Assembly (NCBI RefSeq): GCF_001632845.1
Contig: NZ_CP011994.1
Span: 3,234,001 to 3,298,000 of the forward strand
DNA from: Ectothiorhodospira sp. BSL-9
GTDB lineage: Bacteria > Pseudomonadota > Gammaproteobacteria > Ectothiorhodospirales > Ectothiorhodospiraceae
Length of the DNA stretch: 64,000 nucleotides
Reading direction: 5' to 3'
Shown here: piece by piece, positions 32,121 through 40,151 of the stretch
Layout: each line of letters begins with the position of its first letter
Numbering within the stretch: the first letter of the stretch is position 1
Made by a program: the position numbers and the translations under genes
The notes under the pieces: model-generated
The model's database searches: none
The model's input: the letters and a program-made list of their open reading frames with translations, nothing else
Told to the model about the DNA's origin: nothing

Positions 32121-34298
32121 ATGCGTGCAACCAACCGTGAAGACCTTCAACGCATCCTGGACGCCAGACATCATGATCCGTTCAGTCTGCTGGGTAGTCA
32201 CGTGGAACAGGAACAGAGGGTCGTGCGTGCCTACCTGCCCCACGCCACCCAGGCCCGCCTTGACGACCTGGACGAGCCCATGGAGAAGGTCCACGACCGG
32301 GGAATATTCGAATGGCGTGGCCCCCTGGATGCCCTGCCAGACCATTATCGCATCCGCTGGAACGACGGTCATGGCCATGAACACGTTGGCTACGACCCCT
32401 ATAGCTTCGGGCCCGTTGTGTCGGATTTCGACATCCACCTGTTCAACGAAGGCCGGCATTGGCATGCCTATCGCTTCCTGGGGGCCCATGCCCACGAGGT
32501 GGACGGCATCCAGGGGGTACGCTTTGCCGTATGGGCCCCCTCCGCCGAACGGGTTTCCGTGGTGGGCGACTTCAACCGCTGGGATGGCCGCTGCCACACC
32601 ATGCGGGTGCGCGGAGGCAGTGGCGTGTGGGAGTTCTTCATCCCCGGCCTGAAACCCGGAGCCCTGTACAAGTACGAGATCCGCAACCGGGACACCGGCG
32701 CCACCCTGGTAAAGACCGATCCCTATGGACAGCGTTTCGAGTTGCGACCCCAGACCGCCGCCGTGGTCCATGACCCCGAACCGTTCTCCTGGTCCGACGA
32801 GGCATGGCTGAAAGAGCGCGCCGGTGATGCCTGGCTGCACCGTCCCATGTCCATCTACGAGGTACACCTGGGCTCCTGGCGTCTTGGTGAGGATGGCCAG
32901 TTCCTCAACTATCGGGAACTGGCCCGCGCACTGGTGCCCTATGTGAAGGAAATGGGTTTCACCCACATCGAACTGCTGCCGGTAACCGAACACCCCTTCG
33001 ACGGCTCCTGGGGCTACCAGACCACCGGCTACTACGCCCCCACCAGCCGTTTTGGCAGCCCCGATGACTTTCGGGACTTCGTCAACCACTGTCACGAAAA
33101 CGGTGTTGGCGTGCTATTGGACTGGGCACCGGGACATTTCCCCAGGGATGCCCACGCCCTGGCCCGGTTCGATGGTAGCGCCCTGTACGAGCATGAAGAC
33201 CCGCGCATGGGCGAGCACCGTGATTGGGGCACGCTGATCTTCAACTACGGGCGTAACGAGGTACGCAACTTCCTCGTCTCCAGCGCCATGTACTGGGTGG
33301 AAGAGTTCCACATCGATGGCCTGCGGGTGGACGCAGTGGCCTCCATGCTCTACCTGAACTACTCCCGGGAAGAAGGCGAATGGATTCCCAACAAGTTTGG
33401 AGGCCAGGAAAACCTGGACGCCATCGAATTCCTGCGGGATCTCAACAGCAGCGTGCAGGGCAACCATCCGGGCGCCCTGATCATGGCCGAGGAGTCCACC
33501 TCCTGGCCCCAGGTGACGCGCCCCACCTGGCTCGGAGGGCTGGGCTTCTCACTCAAGTGGAACATGGGATGGATGAACGACACCCTGGAATACTTCAAGA
33601 AGGACCCCATCCACCGCCACTACCATCACGACCAACTCACCTTTGGCCTGCTGTACGCCTTTACCGAAAACTTCGTTCTGCCCTTCTCCCATGACGAGGT
33701 GGTGCACGGCAAGCGCTCCCTGCTCTACCGCATGCCGGGAGATGAATGGCAGCGCTTCGCCAACCTGCGCCTGCTGTACACCCTCATGTGGTCCTACCCG
33801 GGCAAGAAACTGCTGTTCATGGGCTGCGAATACGGCCAGGGCAATGAGTGGGACGATGCCAAGGAACTGGAATGGTATCTGCTGCAGTTCCCCTTCCACT
33901 CCGGCGTGAAGCAATTGGTGGCCGATCTCAACGCCCTCTACGCCCGTGAGAAGGCCCTGCATCACTTCGATTTCGAATGGCAGGGCTTTGAATGGATCGA
34001 CTGTCACGATGCCGCCCAGTCGGTGCTCAGTTTCATCCGCAAGGGGGAAGAGAAGGACGATTTCATCCTCGCGGCCCTTAACTTCACCCCCGCCCCCCGC
34101 GAGGGCTACCGTATCGGCGTACCAGCCCCGGGGCGATATCGGGAGATCTTCAACTCCGACTCGCACTTCTACTGCGGCAGCAACCTGGGCAACCTGGAGG
34201 TAGAGGCCGAAGACCTGCCCTGGATGGGCCGTCCCTACTCCGTGGTGCTCACCCTGCCGCCGCTGGCAGGCATCCTGCTGAAACCCGTTGCCCCCTGA
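32121..34298 (+). CDS. glgB: 1,4-alpha-glucan branching enzyme (GH13)
   Basis: GlgB introduces alpha-1,6 branches into glycogen. The 725-residue protein has the N-terminal domain ([20 protein letters not shown]), a CBM48 domain with [20 protein letters not shown], and the GH13 barrel with [20 protein letters not shown], the nucleophile Asp in [13 protein letters not shown], the acid Glu in [10 protein letters not shown] and the third carboxylate in [12 protein letters not shown]. The length is normal for the E. coli type. No glgA is adjacent, so the synthase must be elsewhere. Confidence 0.97.
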   Translation: MRATNREDLQRILDARHHDPFSLLGSHVEQEQRVVRAYLPHATQARLDDLDEPMEKVHDRGIFEWRGPLDALPDHYRIRWNDGHGHEHVGYDPYSFGPVVSDFDIHLFNEGRHWHAYRFLGAHAHEVDGIQGVRFAVWAPSAERVSVVGDFNRWDGRCHTMRVRGGSGVWEFFIPGLKPGALYKYEIRNRDTGATLVKTDPYGQRFELRPQTAAVVHDPEPFSWSDEAWLKERAGDAWLHRPMSIYEVHLGSWRLGEDGQFLNYRELARALVPYVKEMGFTHIELLPVTEHPFDGSWGYQTTGYYAPTSRFGSPDDFRDFVNHCHENGVGVLLDWAPGHFPRDAHALARFDGSALYEHEDPRMGEHRDWGTLIFNYGRNEVRNFLVSSAMYWVEEFHIDGLRVDAVASMLYLNYSREEGEWIPNKFGGQENLDAIEFLRDLNSSVQGNHPGALIMAEESTSWPQVTRPTWLGGLGFSLKWNMGWMNDTLEYFKKDPIHRHYHHDQLTFGLLYAFTENFVLPFSHDEVVHGKRSLLYRMPGDEWQRFANLRLLYTLMWSYPGKKLLFMGCEYGQGNEWDDAKELEWYLLQFPFHSGVKQLVADLNALYAREKALHHFDFEWQGFEWIDCHDAAQSVLSFIRKGEEKDDFILAALNFTPAPREGYRIGVPAPGRYREIFNSDSHFYCGSNLGNLEVEAEDLPWMGRPYSVVLTLPPLAGILLKPVAP

Positions 34299-34308
34299 GC
34301 ATCACCCC

Positions 34309-34338
34309 TGGCGAACAGGCCTCGCGCTGACTTATACT
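34309..34338 (+). promoter_or_regulatory. Candidate tRNA-Ala promoter
   Basis: TATACT at 34333-34338 lies 10 bases before the tRNA, with a -35-like TGGCGA at 34309-34314 and an 18-base spacer. Confidence 0.45.
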
Positions 34339-34348
34339 CAGCGCGAAC

Positions 34349-34424
34349 GGGGCGGTAGCTCAGTTGGGAGAGCGCAGCAATCGCACTGCTGAGGTCGTGG
34401 GTTCGACTCCCATCCGCTCCACCA
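34349..34424 (+). tRNA. tRNA-Ala (anticodon CGC)
   Basis: The 76 nt fold as a cloverleaf: acceptor GGGGCGG pairs with CCGCTCC, including the G3-U70 pair that identifies alanine tRNAs; the D arm holds AGCTCAGTTGGGAGAGC; the anticodon stem CAGCA/TGCTG encloses ATCGCAC with anticodon CGC; the T arm has GTTCGACTC; the CCA end is encoded. The gene serves as the left boundary of the degraded integrative element downstream. Confidence 0.95.
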
Positions 34425-34456
34425 CCACACTTCCAGAAAAGTCCCAAGAAGTTCCT

Positions 34457-34485
34457 AAGCCCGCGTCAACGCGGGCTTTTTTATT
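34457..34485 (+). terminator. Rho-independent terminator
   Basis: A 9-bp stem AAGCCCGCG/CGCGGGCTT (34457-34465 with 34470-34478) with a TCAA loop is followed by a T-rich run. It would end the tRNA-Ala transcript. Confidence 0.85.
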
Positions 34486-34527
34486 TTTTCGGCTTCCAGT
34501 AAGGGACGGGGGGTTCCTTTGACAGCC

Positions 34528-34606
34528 GGGGGCAACTGGGGGCAACTGGGGGCAACTGGGGGCAACATTGGGGGCAACTGTGGTGCTGCCACGGAGAGTT
34601 GCCCCC
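34528..34606. repeat. GGGGGCAAC repeats, probable integrase arm sites
   Basis: Five direct copies of GGGGGCAAC start at 34528, 34538, 34548, 34558 and 34570, mostly at 10-base spacing. An inverted copy, GTTGCCCCC, occupies 34598-34606 and directly abuts the ATG of the integrase relic. Further copies occur at the far end of the element (37703-37723). This layout fits arm-type binding sites of a tyrosine integrase that also control its own start. Confidence 0.7.
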
Positions 34607-34684
34607 ATGCCCCTCACCGACACTGTCATCCGTAACGCCAAGCCCGGCGAAAAAATCCGCAAACTGTCCGACAGTGCGGGAATT
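34607..34684 (+). pseudogene. Tyrosine integrase, N-terminal stub
   Basis: The 26 codons MPLTDTVIRNAKPGEKIRKL followed by SDSAGIY match the N-terminus of P4-type integrases (DUF4102 arm-binding domain) that insert at tRNA genes. Homology then stops at the junction with the IS701-type fragment, so the core-binding and catalytic domains are gone. Its position 182 nt downstream of the tRNA-Ala end is the standard place for such an integrase. Confidence 0.75.
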
Positions 34685-34686
34685 TA

Positions 34687-34953
34687 TCATGTATCGATGA
34701 CCCACTGGCGGAGGACATCACGCGCCGCATCCGCATCCCAGCGGGCACGATCCAACAGATACTGCACCCCATCTGGGGATTTATCTCCGAGCCATTCGGC
34801 GAGGTGCCAGCCATTTTTTCGTTCGCAATGACTGAGCAAGCCCTGAACATAAAATAGTGCACGATCGCGCGTTTCCGAGCGGGGAAAGAGCGGACCTAAA
34901 CGTTCCGCCAGGCCATTGAACAATGCTGAGACAGAAAGATCCTGTGGTTGCAT
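34687..34953 (-). pseudogene. IS701-family transposase, N-terminal fragment
   Basis: The 88 residues contain PLFPRSETRDRALFYVQGLL, SHCERKNGWHLAEWLGDKSP and VQYLLDRARWDADAARDVLR, the conserved N-terminal region of IS701-type DDE transposases. The frame stops where the integrase fragment begins, so the catalytic part is missing. It probably arrived by insertion into the integrase gene followed by deletion. Confidence 0.75.
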
Positions 34954-35020
34954 TCTTCACCTTGTGATCGCTGAAAAATCAATCACATACAGTATAGCTC
35001 ACTCAGTTACGGCTGTAGTA

Positions 35021-35173
35021 CTAGGCTTCCTCATCCGCTGCCGAGGCCCATTCGCTGAGGGTACCTTCCACGGCCCTGAGATATTCGAGATCAAGCGGCT
35101 GCACCCGACGCACGGTGGCGCTGCCGTCTTCCCGCAGTTCACAGGCCAGCAGGTCACCCCGATCGCGGTTCAT
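35021..35173 (-). CDS. Small acidic protein, similar to the C-terminus of MazE/AbrB-type antitoxins
   Basis: This 50-residue frame starts at 35173, overlapping the stop of the AlbA_2 gene by ATGA. It reads MNRDRGDLLACELREDGSAT, then VRRVQPLDLEYLRAVEGTLS and an acidic end SAADEEA. The last 25 residues resemble the toxin-binding tail of AbrB/MazE-type antitoxins (pattern LEYL...TLSEW.S..DEEAY), but no DNA-binding domain precedes it. It may be a relic or a genuine small partner of the upstream gene. Confidence 0.5.
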   Translation of the reverse strand: MNRDRGDLLACELREDGSATVRRVQPLDLEYLRAVEGTLSEWASAADEEA

Positions 35174-36639
35174 TTGAGATCCTTGAGGTATTGCTGGCCC
35201 TTTGCGGTCATACGGTACTGCTGAAGGCGACTGTTAGGTGTCTCAGGCAGCGTCATCTCGATCAGATCTTGTTGCCGCAAGCGGCGAATCTGTTTATTGA
35301 GTTCACCGGACACTCCCTTATGGCCCAGCCGCTCGGCGATGGTGGCCTTGCCCAGTGGCGCCTCTTGAAGAGTCAGCATCACTCTGGCCGCCAACCCCGA
35401 CTCTAGCCGCGACTCTAGCCGCGACTCTAGCCGTACTGGCATCGACTGAGTCTCTGTCGAGGGCACGTCTGCACCGTCTTGTATGGCAAATGGTGCCGCC
35501 AGCCAGACACTCAACCGTATGCGGTTAGCGATCTCCTCGATGCCAGGCTCACGCAGCCCCTGGGCCGCCGCCTCGGCAAAGATACGCTTGACCCCGCTCC
35601 CCCACTGTTCAATCAGCCCGAGTTCGCGGAACACGCGGGCGATCACGGGATTGCGAATCATGGAAACGCCCCGCTTCATCTCGTCGATGGTCATGCCGGG
35701 CATCAGCAGGCCGGGACTTTCGATCTCGATACGATCATCGAAAAACGCGATCCGAATCGGGCTGCCCTGCTGCGAGTAGTCGCAATGCACCAGGGCATTG
35801 ATGACTGCCTCGCGCAGCATGGTCAGCGGGATGCTCCACACGTCGCGGCGGCGCATGGCCCCGAACTCCGCGCTCTTGAAGGCATGCTTCTTGAGAAACA
35901 GCTCGATGCTGTGGACGGCTTGCGGCAGGGGTTCATGGATCTCCGTCTGGTCGAAGATCTCGATCTTGTCCGTGCCACGAAATCGACCGCACTGCACCCA
36001 GGCATCTGAAAAATGCCACTGACGCTCACGACCAAACAGCAGGATGCCGCCCACACTGGGCACCAGGCGCCCTTGATACGGCATCAACAGCCGCAGGGTG
36101 CGCAACTTGGCTTCGCCCAGGGGCGCATCACTGCCGAAGGCCTGCTGGATGGCCGCCTGGTCCAGATCCTCGATCGACAGTTCCGTCATGGGTTGCGCGT
36201 CGAAGCTGGTTCCGCGCACCTGGCGTTGCATTTCTTCAATCAGGCGCGCATCGGCCTGGCGATTACTCGACCCGAGTCGGACCAGCACGCCATGATCCGG
36301 CCCGAGGGCCTTGAGAAAGTGGGGTCGCGAACTGCTCAGGAACACCTCGATGCGCAGCAGGGTGTGTTCCCCTACCGTGAACAGCTCGATGTTTGGCAGC
36401 AGGCGGGGGAAGATGCTGTCGGCGATCAGGCTGGTCAGACGCTCTTCCGCGTCCAGCGGATCCGCTACTCCCACGATTTCGCCATCATCCGCCACACCGA
36501 CGATGAGTTGGCCGCCCGCTGTGTTGGAGAAGGCCACCAGGGTTTTCAGCAAAGGCTTGGGAGATGAGAGATCGCGCTTGAACTCCAGCTGTTTGCCTTC
36601 CGGCTGGGCAAGCAGATCCTCGATTGGGTGCATCATCAC
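35170..36639 (-). CDS. AlbA_2 (Schlafen-like) domain putative DNA-binding regulator
   Basis: The 489-residue protein has an N-terminal AlbA_2 domain (EGKQLEFKRDLSSPKPLLKT, then FSNTAGGQLIVGVADDGEIV), a central HATPase_c_4-like region (REAVINALVHCDYSQQGSPI, FFDDRIEIESPGLLMPGMTI, RNPVIARVFRELGLIEQWGS) and a C-terminal winged helix after residue 420 (TIAERLGHKGVSGELNKQIR). Between them is a 12-bp in-frame repeat giving RLESRLESRLES. Such proteins are often labelled RecG-like helicases wrongly; they are common on mobile islands with possible defence or regulatory roles. The overlap with the small downstream frame suggests a two-gene unit. Confidence 0.8.
   Translation of the reverse strand: MMMHPIEDLLAQPEGKQLEFKRDLSSPKPLLKTLVAFSNTAGGQLIVGVADDGEIVGVADPLDAEERLTSLIADSIFPRLLPNIELFTVGEHTLLRIEVFLSSSRPHFLKALGPDHGVLVRLGSSNRQADARLIEEMQRQVRGTSFDAQPMTELSIEDLDQAAIQQAFGSDAPLGEAKLRTLRLLMPYQGRLVPSVGGILLFGRERQWHFSDAWVQCGRFRGTDKIEIFDQTEIHEPLPQAVHSIELFLKKHAFKSAEFGAMRRRDVWSIPLTMLREAVINALVHCDYSQQGSPIRIAFFDDRIEIESPGLLMPGMTIDEMKRGVSMIRNPVIARVFRELGLIEQWGSGVKRIFAEAAAQGLREPGIEEIANRIRLSVWLAAPFAIQDGADVPSTETQSMPVRLESRLESRLESGLAARVMLTLQEAPLGKATIAERLGHKGVSGELNKQIRRLRQQDLIEMTLPETPNSRLQQYRMTAKGQQYLKDLK
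35399..35434. repeat. Three tandem copies of a 12-bp unit inside the AlbA_2 gene
   Basis: GACTCTAGCCGC occurs at 35399-35410 and 35411-35422, and GACTCTAGCCGT at 35423-35434. Each unit encodes four residues (RLES on the coding strand), so gain or loss of a unit keeps the frame and changes the linker between the ATPase-like and winged-helix parts. Confidence 0.85.
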
Positions 36640-36948
36640 GCGATTTCCTACCGCATACGAACCAGCTTATTGGCCAGCATTGCCCCGTGCAGGTCTAGCA
36701 CTTGGTGGGCAATCTCGCTGGACGAGGTGGAGTGGTCAAACGCCTGGGGTGAGCAGACCCCCGTGGACCCCGAACTGCGGCCCATCCGGGAGGACACGAG
36801 GGTCGCAGGCCATCAGGAACTTGAGGATTCTCCCTCAACACACCAGGCGCCTCAACTTCCCATGCGCGCACGAGCACCCGAAAAACCCCACTCTCCCAAT
36901 AGACCATAAACGCTTGGGGACGCCCCGCGCCCGCCCTACCATGCCCTC
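36640..36948. other. Island intergenic region, no recognisable gene
   Basis: Several short frames cross these 309 bases but none has a ribosome-binding site and a recognisable domain. It separates the divergent AlbA_2 and relaxase genes and may hold their promoters. Confidence 0.4.
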
Positions 36949-37702
36949 ATGAACGCCCTGACCTCCTGGATCACACGCTCCCTGGGCCATCAGCCGGGCA
37001 GAAGCCTTCACGGCACGGACGCGGTAGGATCGCCATCGCTCCTGATACCGATCCAGGACGCGCAGACCCTCTTCACACCCACACACCGCCAGGCCGTGCT
37101 GGCCCAGATTGCCAGGTTGACCGGCCTGCCCGGCCCACATCATCAGGCCCTGGTCTTGTGGCCTATCCGGCAATACGCCAGCTTCGTGCAGCAATTGCCC
37201 GCCTCCCAGGCCCACCATCATGCGAGCCTGGGAGGGCTGCTTGATCATACCCTCGAGGTGATCCATCAGGCCCTGCTGATCCGCCGTGGGCGATTGCTGC
37301 CGATCGGCGGCGAGCCTGAGCGCATTGCCAGGCAGCATGATCTGTGGACCTATGCGGTGGCCATGGCCGCCCTGCTCCATGACCTGGGTAAAACGGCGGT
37401 GGATCAGTGGGTCACCCTATATGGGGCCGATGGCCAATCCATCGGCACCTGGGATCCCCTGGCCGGCCCCATGACAGGCGTGCCGCGCTGCCATGCTTAC
37501 ACGGTGACCTACAGACCACGGCGGCGTCATGGCTTTCATGAGCGGGTCACGCCCCTGCTGGTCCATCACATCATGCCGACCCGCGGATTGGCTTGGCTGG
37601 CCTCGGAACAGGCGCTCTTCGCCCAAGCCTATCCGAAGTTCTTTGATGATGACGATCGGGAGAGAGGGATGTCCGAACGCTCAGATACTATTCATGCGAT
37701 AC

Positions 37703-37723
37703 CGGGGCAACTCTGGGGGCAAC
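37703..37723. repeat. Right-end copies of the GGGGGCAAC repeat
   Basis: CGGGGCAAC (37703-37711) and GGGGGCAAC (37715-37723) lie 12 bases apart inside the end of the relaxase relic. They match the cluster next to the integrase stub and mark the probable right end of the element. I find no second copy of the tRNA 3' end here. Confidence 0.6.
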
Positions 37724-37806
37724 AAAATTTAGAAAATTTATTTTTGACTTATTCATCAGATACTTATAGAGCGCTTTCGGTAGCCATCCGCCCACCAGAA
37801 AAAACC

Positions 37807-37882
37807 AAAAATCAAGCACTTGCGGGACGTTTTCCGGGCTATCACACCAAACGGCCAACCACCCCTCAAGTGCTTGATTTTT
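37807..37882. terminator. Long inverted repeat, possible terminator
   Basis: AAAAATCAAGCACTTG (37807-37822) and its exact complement CAAGTGCTTGATTTTT (37867-37882) flank 44 bases. With an A run on one side and a T run on the other it could end transcription in both directions, after the relaxase relic and after the diguanylate cyclase gene. Confidence 0.5.
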
Positions 37883-37946
37883 TTGCCCACCCCGGCGGGA
37901 TCTCATGGTGCGGTGGTGTGCAGCCTCCCTGCTCCAGGCGCGCGCC

Positions 37947-39818
37947 TCAATACTCCCCACCCGGGGGCCACATTTCCGGCATGAAGCGTACCACCTGATT
38001 GCGGCCGTTATCCTTGGCGGCATATAGGGCCACGTCGGCATATTTGAGCACCTGCCAGAAGGCCTGGGCATCGTCCGGGTAGGCTGCCAGACCGATGGAG
38101 AGAGTCTTGTAAAGGTCACCACCTGCCACCTTGAAGGGGTGTGCCTCCACCGCCTCGCGGATCTTGTTGGCCACTTCCACGGCCGCTTCGGCGCCGGTAT
38201 CCAGCAGGATGACCATGAACTCCTCACCACCGTAGCGAATGACCAGGTCGGATTCGCGCAGGTGAGCCGGGAAGATACCGGCCAACTCCCGCAGGATCTG
38301 GTCGCCCACATCGTGCCCGTGGGTGTCGTTCACCGTCTTGAAATAGTCCAGGTCCAGCATCATCAGCGTCATGGACATCTTGCGACGCTTGCATTGGGCC
38401 ACCAGGCTGTCGGAATACTCCTCCAGGAAACGGCGGTTGCGCAGGCCGGTCATGGCGTCCTTGAGACTGGATTCGCGCAGGCTGGCCATCAAACCCTTGG
38501 CCTGAAGCACCGGTGCCGCTTCGCGCAAATAGGCGCTGATCAGGGGGCGCGCACGGGTGAGCGCCGGGATGTTCTGAGGTGGCACCACCAGTTGCACCAC
38601 GCTGCCCACGCCGCCGGACTGGATGACGGGCAGGCAGAGATAGCTGCGCCCATCGGCCAGGGCGTCCTGGCTGAACGCACGGCATAGATTGGGATTTTCA
38701 AGGCCGTCGATGGCATGACCGGTGCGCACGGCCCGGCAGGTGGTGCATTGCTCCAGAATGTCAGGATGGCACCAACGTATCTCGTCATGCGGCACCCCAT
38801 CCACGATCACCGTCTCCATCAGGCGCTTTTCCCGGTCCACTTGGTAGATGGAGAAATGCTCCATGCCAAACTCGGTGCGCAGGACCTCGCTCAAGCGGAA
38901 GAATACCTCCTCGGTGGTCTGATCCTCCTCGATGGCCTGTTTGAACTGAGCCACTTTGACCAGCCCGGAGACGGTGGAGGAGGTCTCCTGCAGCAGGTTG
39001 GCTTTGGGGTCTGGCACGGTATTCACCAACTGGGCCACGTGATCCCGAATTTCGGTGAGTTTGTGGGTGATGGCATCGGCCATCTGATTGAAATGGATAG
39101 CGATCTGCCCGATCTCATCATGACTGCGACTGCGTACCCGCTGGCTGAAATCCCCGCTGCTGGCCAGGCTGGCAGCCTGACGGATCTCCTGGGTGGTTTC
39201 TACCAGGGGGCGGAGCATGCGTTTCAGAAAGGCGATGGACAGGATGGCAAACAGCCCCATGATGGCCACCAGAAACAGGGCCGTGGCCATGCCGGCGGTC
39301 TTCATGTGATCTACGGATGCGGTGAGGGTCACGGCACCCAGGGCCGCCCCCTCGGGCGCCTGATGACAGGCCATGCAGTTGATGTCGCCGTTGGAGGAGG
39401 CAATGTAGGGAATGGTGGCGCGAAACTCCTCGCCGAACAGCCCCCCGATCAACCCGAAATACGGCTGCCCACTCTCCAGTACCTGGCGGTCGATGTCATC
39501 GGCCCCGGTCTCCATCGCCAGCCCCTCGCCATACTGCTCGATCACCTGTTCGCCGCGGATGACCCGCACCTCATTGAGGCTGTTCACTTCCGCCAGCCGC
39601 CGGAGCATGGAGGCCCGGCGGTCAATGGTGTCATTGATCATGGCTTCGGTGAGGGAGACACGGATCATCTCTGCTGCCGTGCGGGTGTGCTCGGTGGCAG
39701 AGCGCACAGAAAAATCCCGGATCAGCACCATGCTGGACAGCCCAATGACCAGCATCATGATGAGCATGACCAAAAGCAGGGCGCCCATGGTCTTGGTCTG
39801 CAGGCGACTGATGGTCAC
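37947..39818 (-). CDS. Heme-c-containing diguanylate cyclase
   Basis: This 623-residue protein has a membrane span (residues 11-33), a periplasmic domain with CMACH at 148-152 that should bind heme c covalently, a second span (176-198), a HAMP linker, a GAF-like region with several Cys (QCTTCRAVRTG), and a C-terminal GGDEF domain. The active site is RYGGEEF with RESD five residues upstream, an intact product-inhibition site. It would make cyclic di-GMP in response to redox state or a gas such as NO or O2. It is divergent from another diguanylate cyclase gene. Confidence 0.88.
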   Translation of the reverse strand: MTISRLQTKTMGALLLVMLIMMLVIGLSSMVLIRDFSVRSATEHTRTAAEMIRVSLTEAMINDTIDRRASMLRRLAEVNSLNEVRVIRGEQVIEQYGEGLAMETGADDIDRQVLESGQPYFGLIGGLFGEEFRATIPYIASSNGDINCMACHQAPEGAALGAVTLTASVDHMKTAGMATALFLVAIMGLFAILSIAFLKRMLRPLVETTQEIRQAASLASSGDFSQRVRSRSHDEIGQIAIHFNQMADAITHKLTEIRDHVAQLVNTVPDPKANLLQETSSTVSGLVKVAQFKQAIEEDQTTEEVFFRLSEVLRTEFGMEHFSIYQVDREKRLMETVIVDGVPHDEIRWCHPDILEQCTTCRAVRTGHAIDGLENPNLCRAFSQDALADGRSYLCLPVIQSGGVGSVVQLVVPPQNIPALTRARPLISAYLREAAPVLQAKGLMASLRESSLKDAMTGLRNRRFLEEYSDSLVAQCKRRKMSMTLMMLDLDYFKTVNDTHGHDVGDQILRELAGIFPAHLRESDLVIRYGGEEFMVILLDTGAEAAVEVANKIREAVEAHPFKVAGGDLYKTLSIGLAAYPDDAQAFWQVLKYADVALYAAKDNGRNQVVRFMPEMWPPGGEY

Positions 39819-40151
39819 AGGAAACCTCGCGACTGTTTGAGTGACGTATCTCTACAAGGATACGCCCTCAACCCCGGGTAAGTGACATGAAATGGCCAAA
39901 TCGCCCAACGAAACGATCACCGCGAAAGCAGGCCCTGACTTCCCAGGCCCCATCACACCCTGGGCTGTTCCTGGCCAACTGCCGTGTTCATGGGGAGTGG
40001 CATGACGTCCTCCCCTGAGATTGAGTGCGCTCAAGGTTCTAGAACAGGGTGTGGGATACACTGCTTAGACCGTTTCCATGCTTGAATCCGATGTTACAGC
40101 GGACAGTGAGTGGGCATGGATTGATATTTCGCATATTAGGGCCATCCCAGG
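39819..40151. other. Divergent promoter region between two diguanylate cyclase genes
   Basis: These 333 bases hold no recognisable gene. They separate two oppositely directed cyclase genes and should contain both promoters; I could not assign clear -35 and -10 pairs. Confidence 0.4.

Larger units (their letters stand above)
36949..37998 (+). pseudogene. MobH-type relaxase (TraI_2 domain), truncated
   Basis: The first 240 residues match the N-terminal TraI_2 domain of relaxases from PFGI-type integrative conjugative elements: TLFTPTHRQAVLAQIARLTG, LPASQAHHHASLGGLLDHTL and LLHDLGKTAVDQWV (residues 142-155, metal-binding HD) and the later HERVTPLLVHHIMP. Intact members are about 600 or more residues. 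Homology ends near residue 250, exactly where copies of GGGGGCAAC appear; the remaining frame to 37998 is unrelated sequence. The gene is therefore cut by the element's right end. Confidence 0.75.

Noticed and set aside
34528-34590. Possible CRISPR array in the GGGGGCAAC repeats
   Set aside because: The units are 9-10 bases with no spacers and lie next to an integrase stub, so they fit arm-type sites instead.
36628-36952. Plus-strand frames in the island between the AlbA_2 and relaxase genes
   Set aside because: They start inside the AlbA_2 gene or lack a ribosome-binding site and show no domain.
37740-38000. A second copy of the tRNA-Ala 3' end as attR
   Set aside because: I looked for the T-arm and acceptor sequence near the relaxase end and did not see it.
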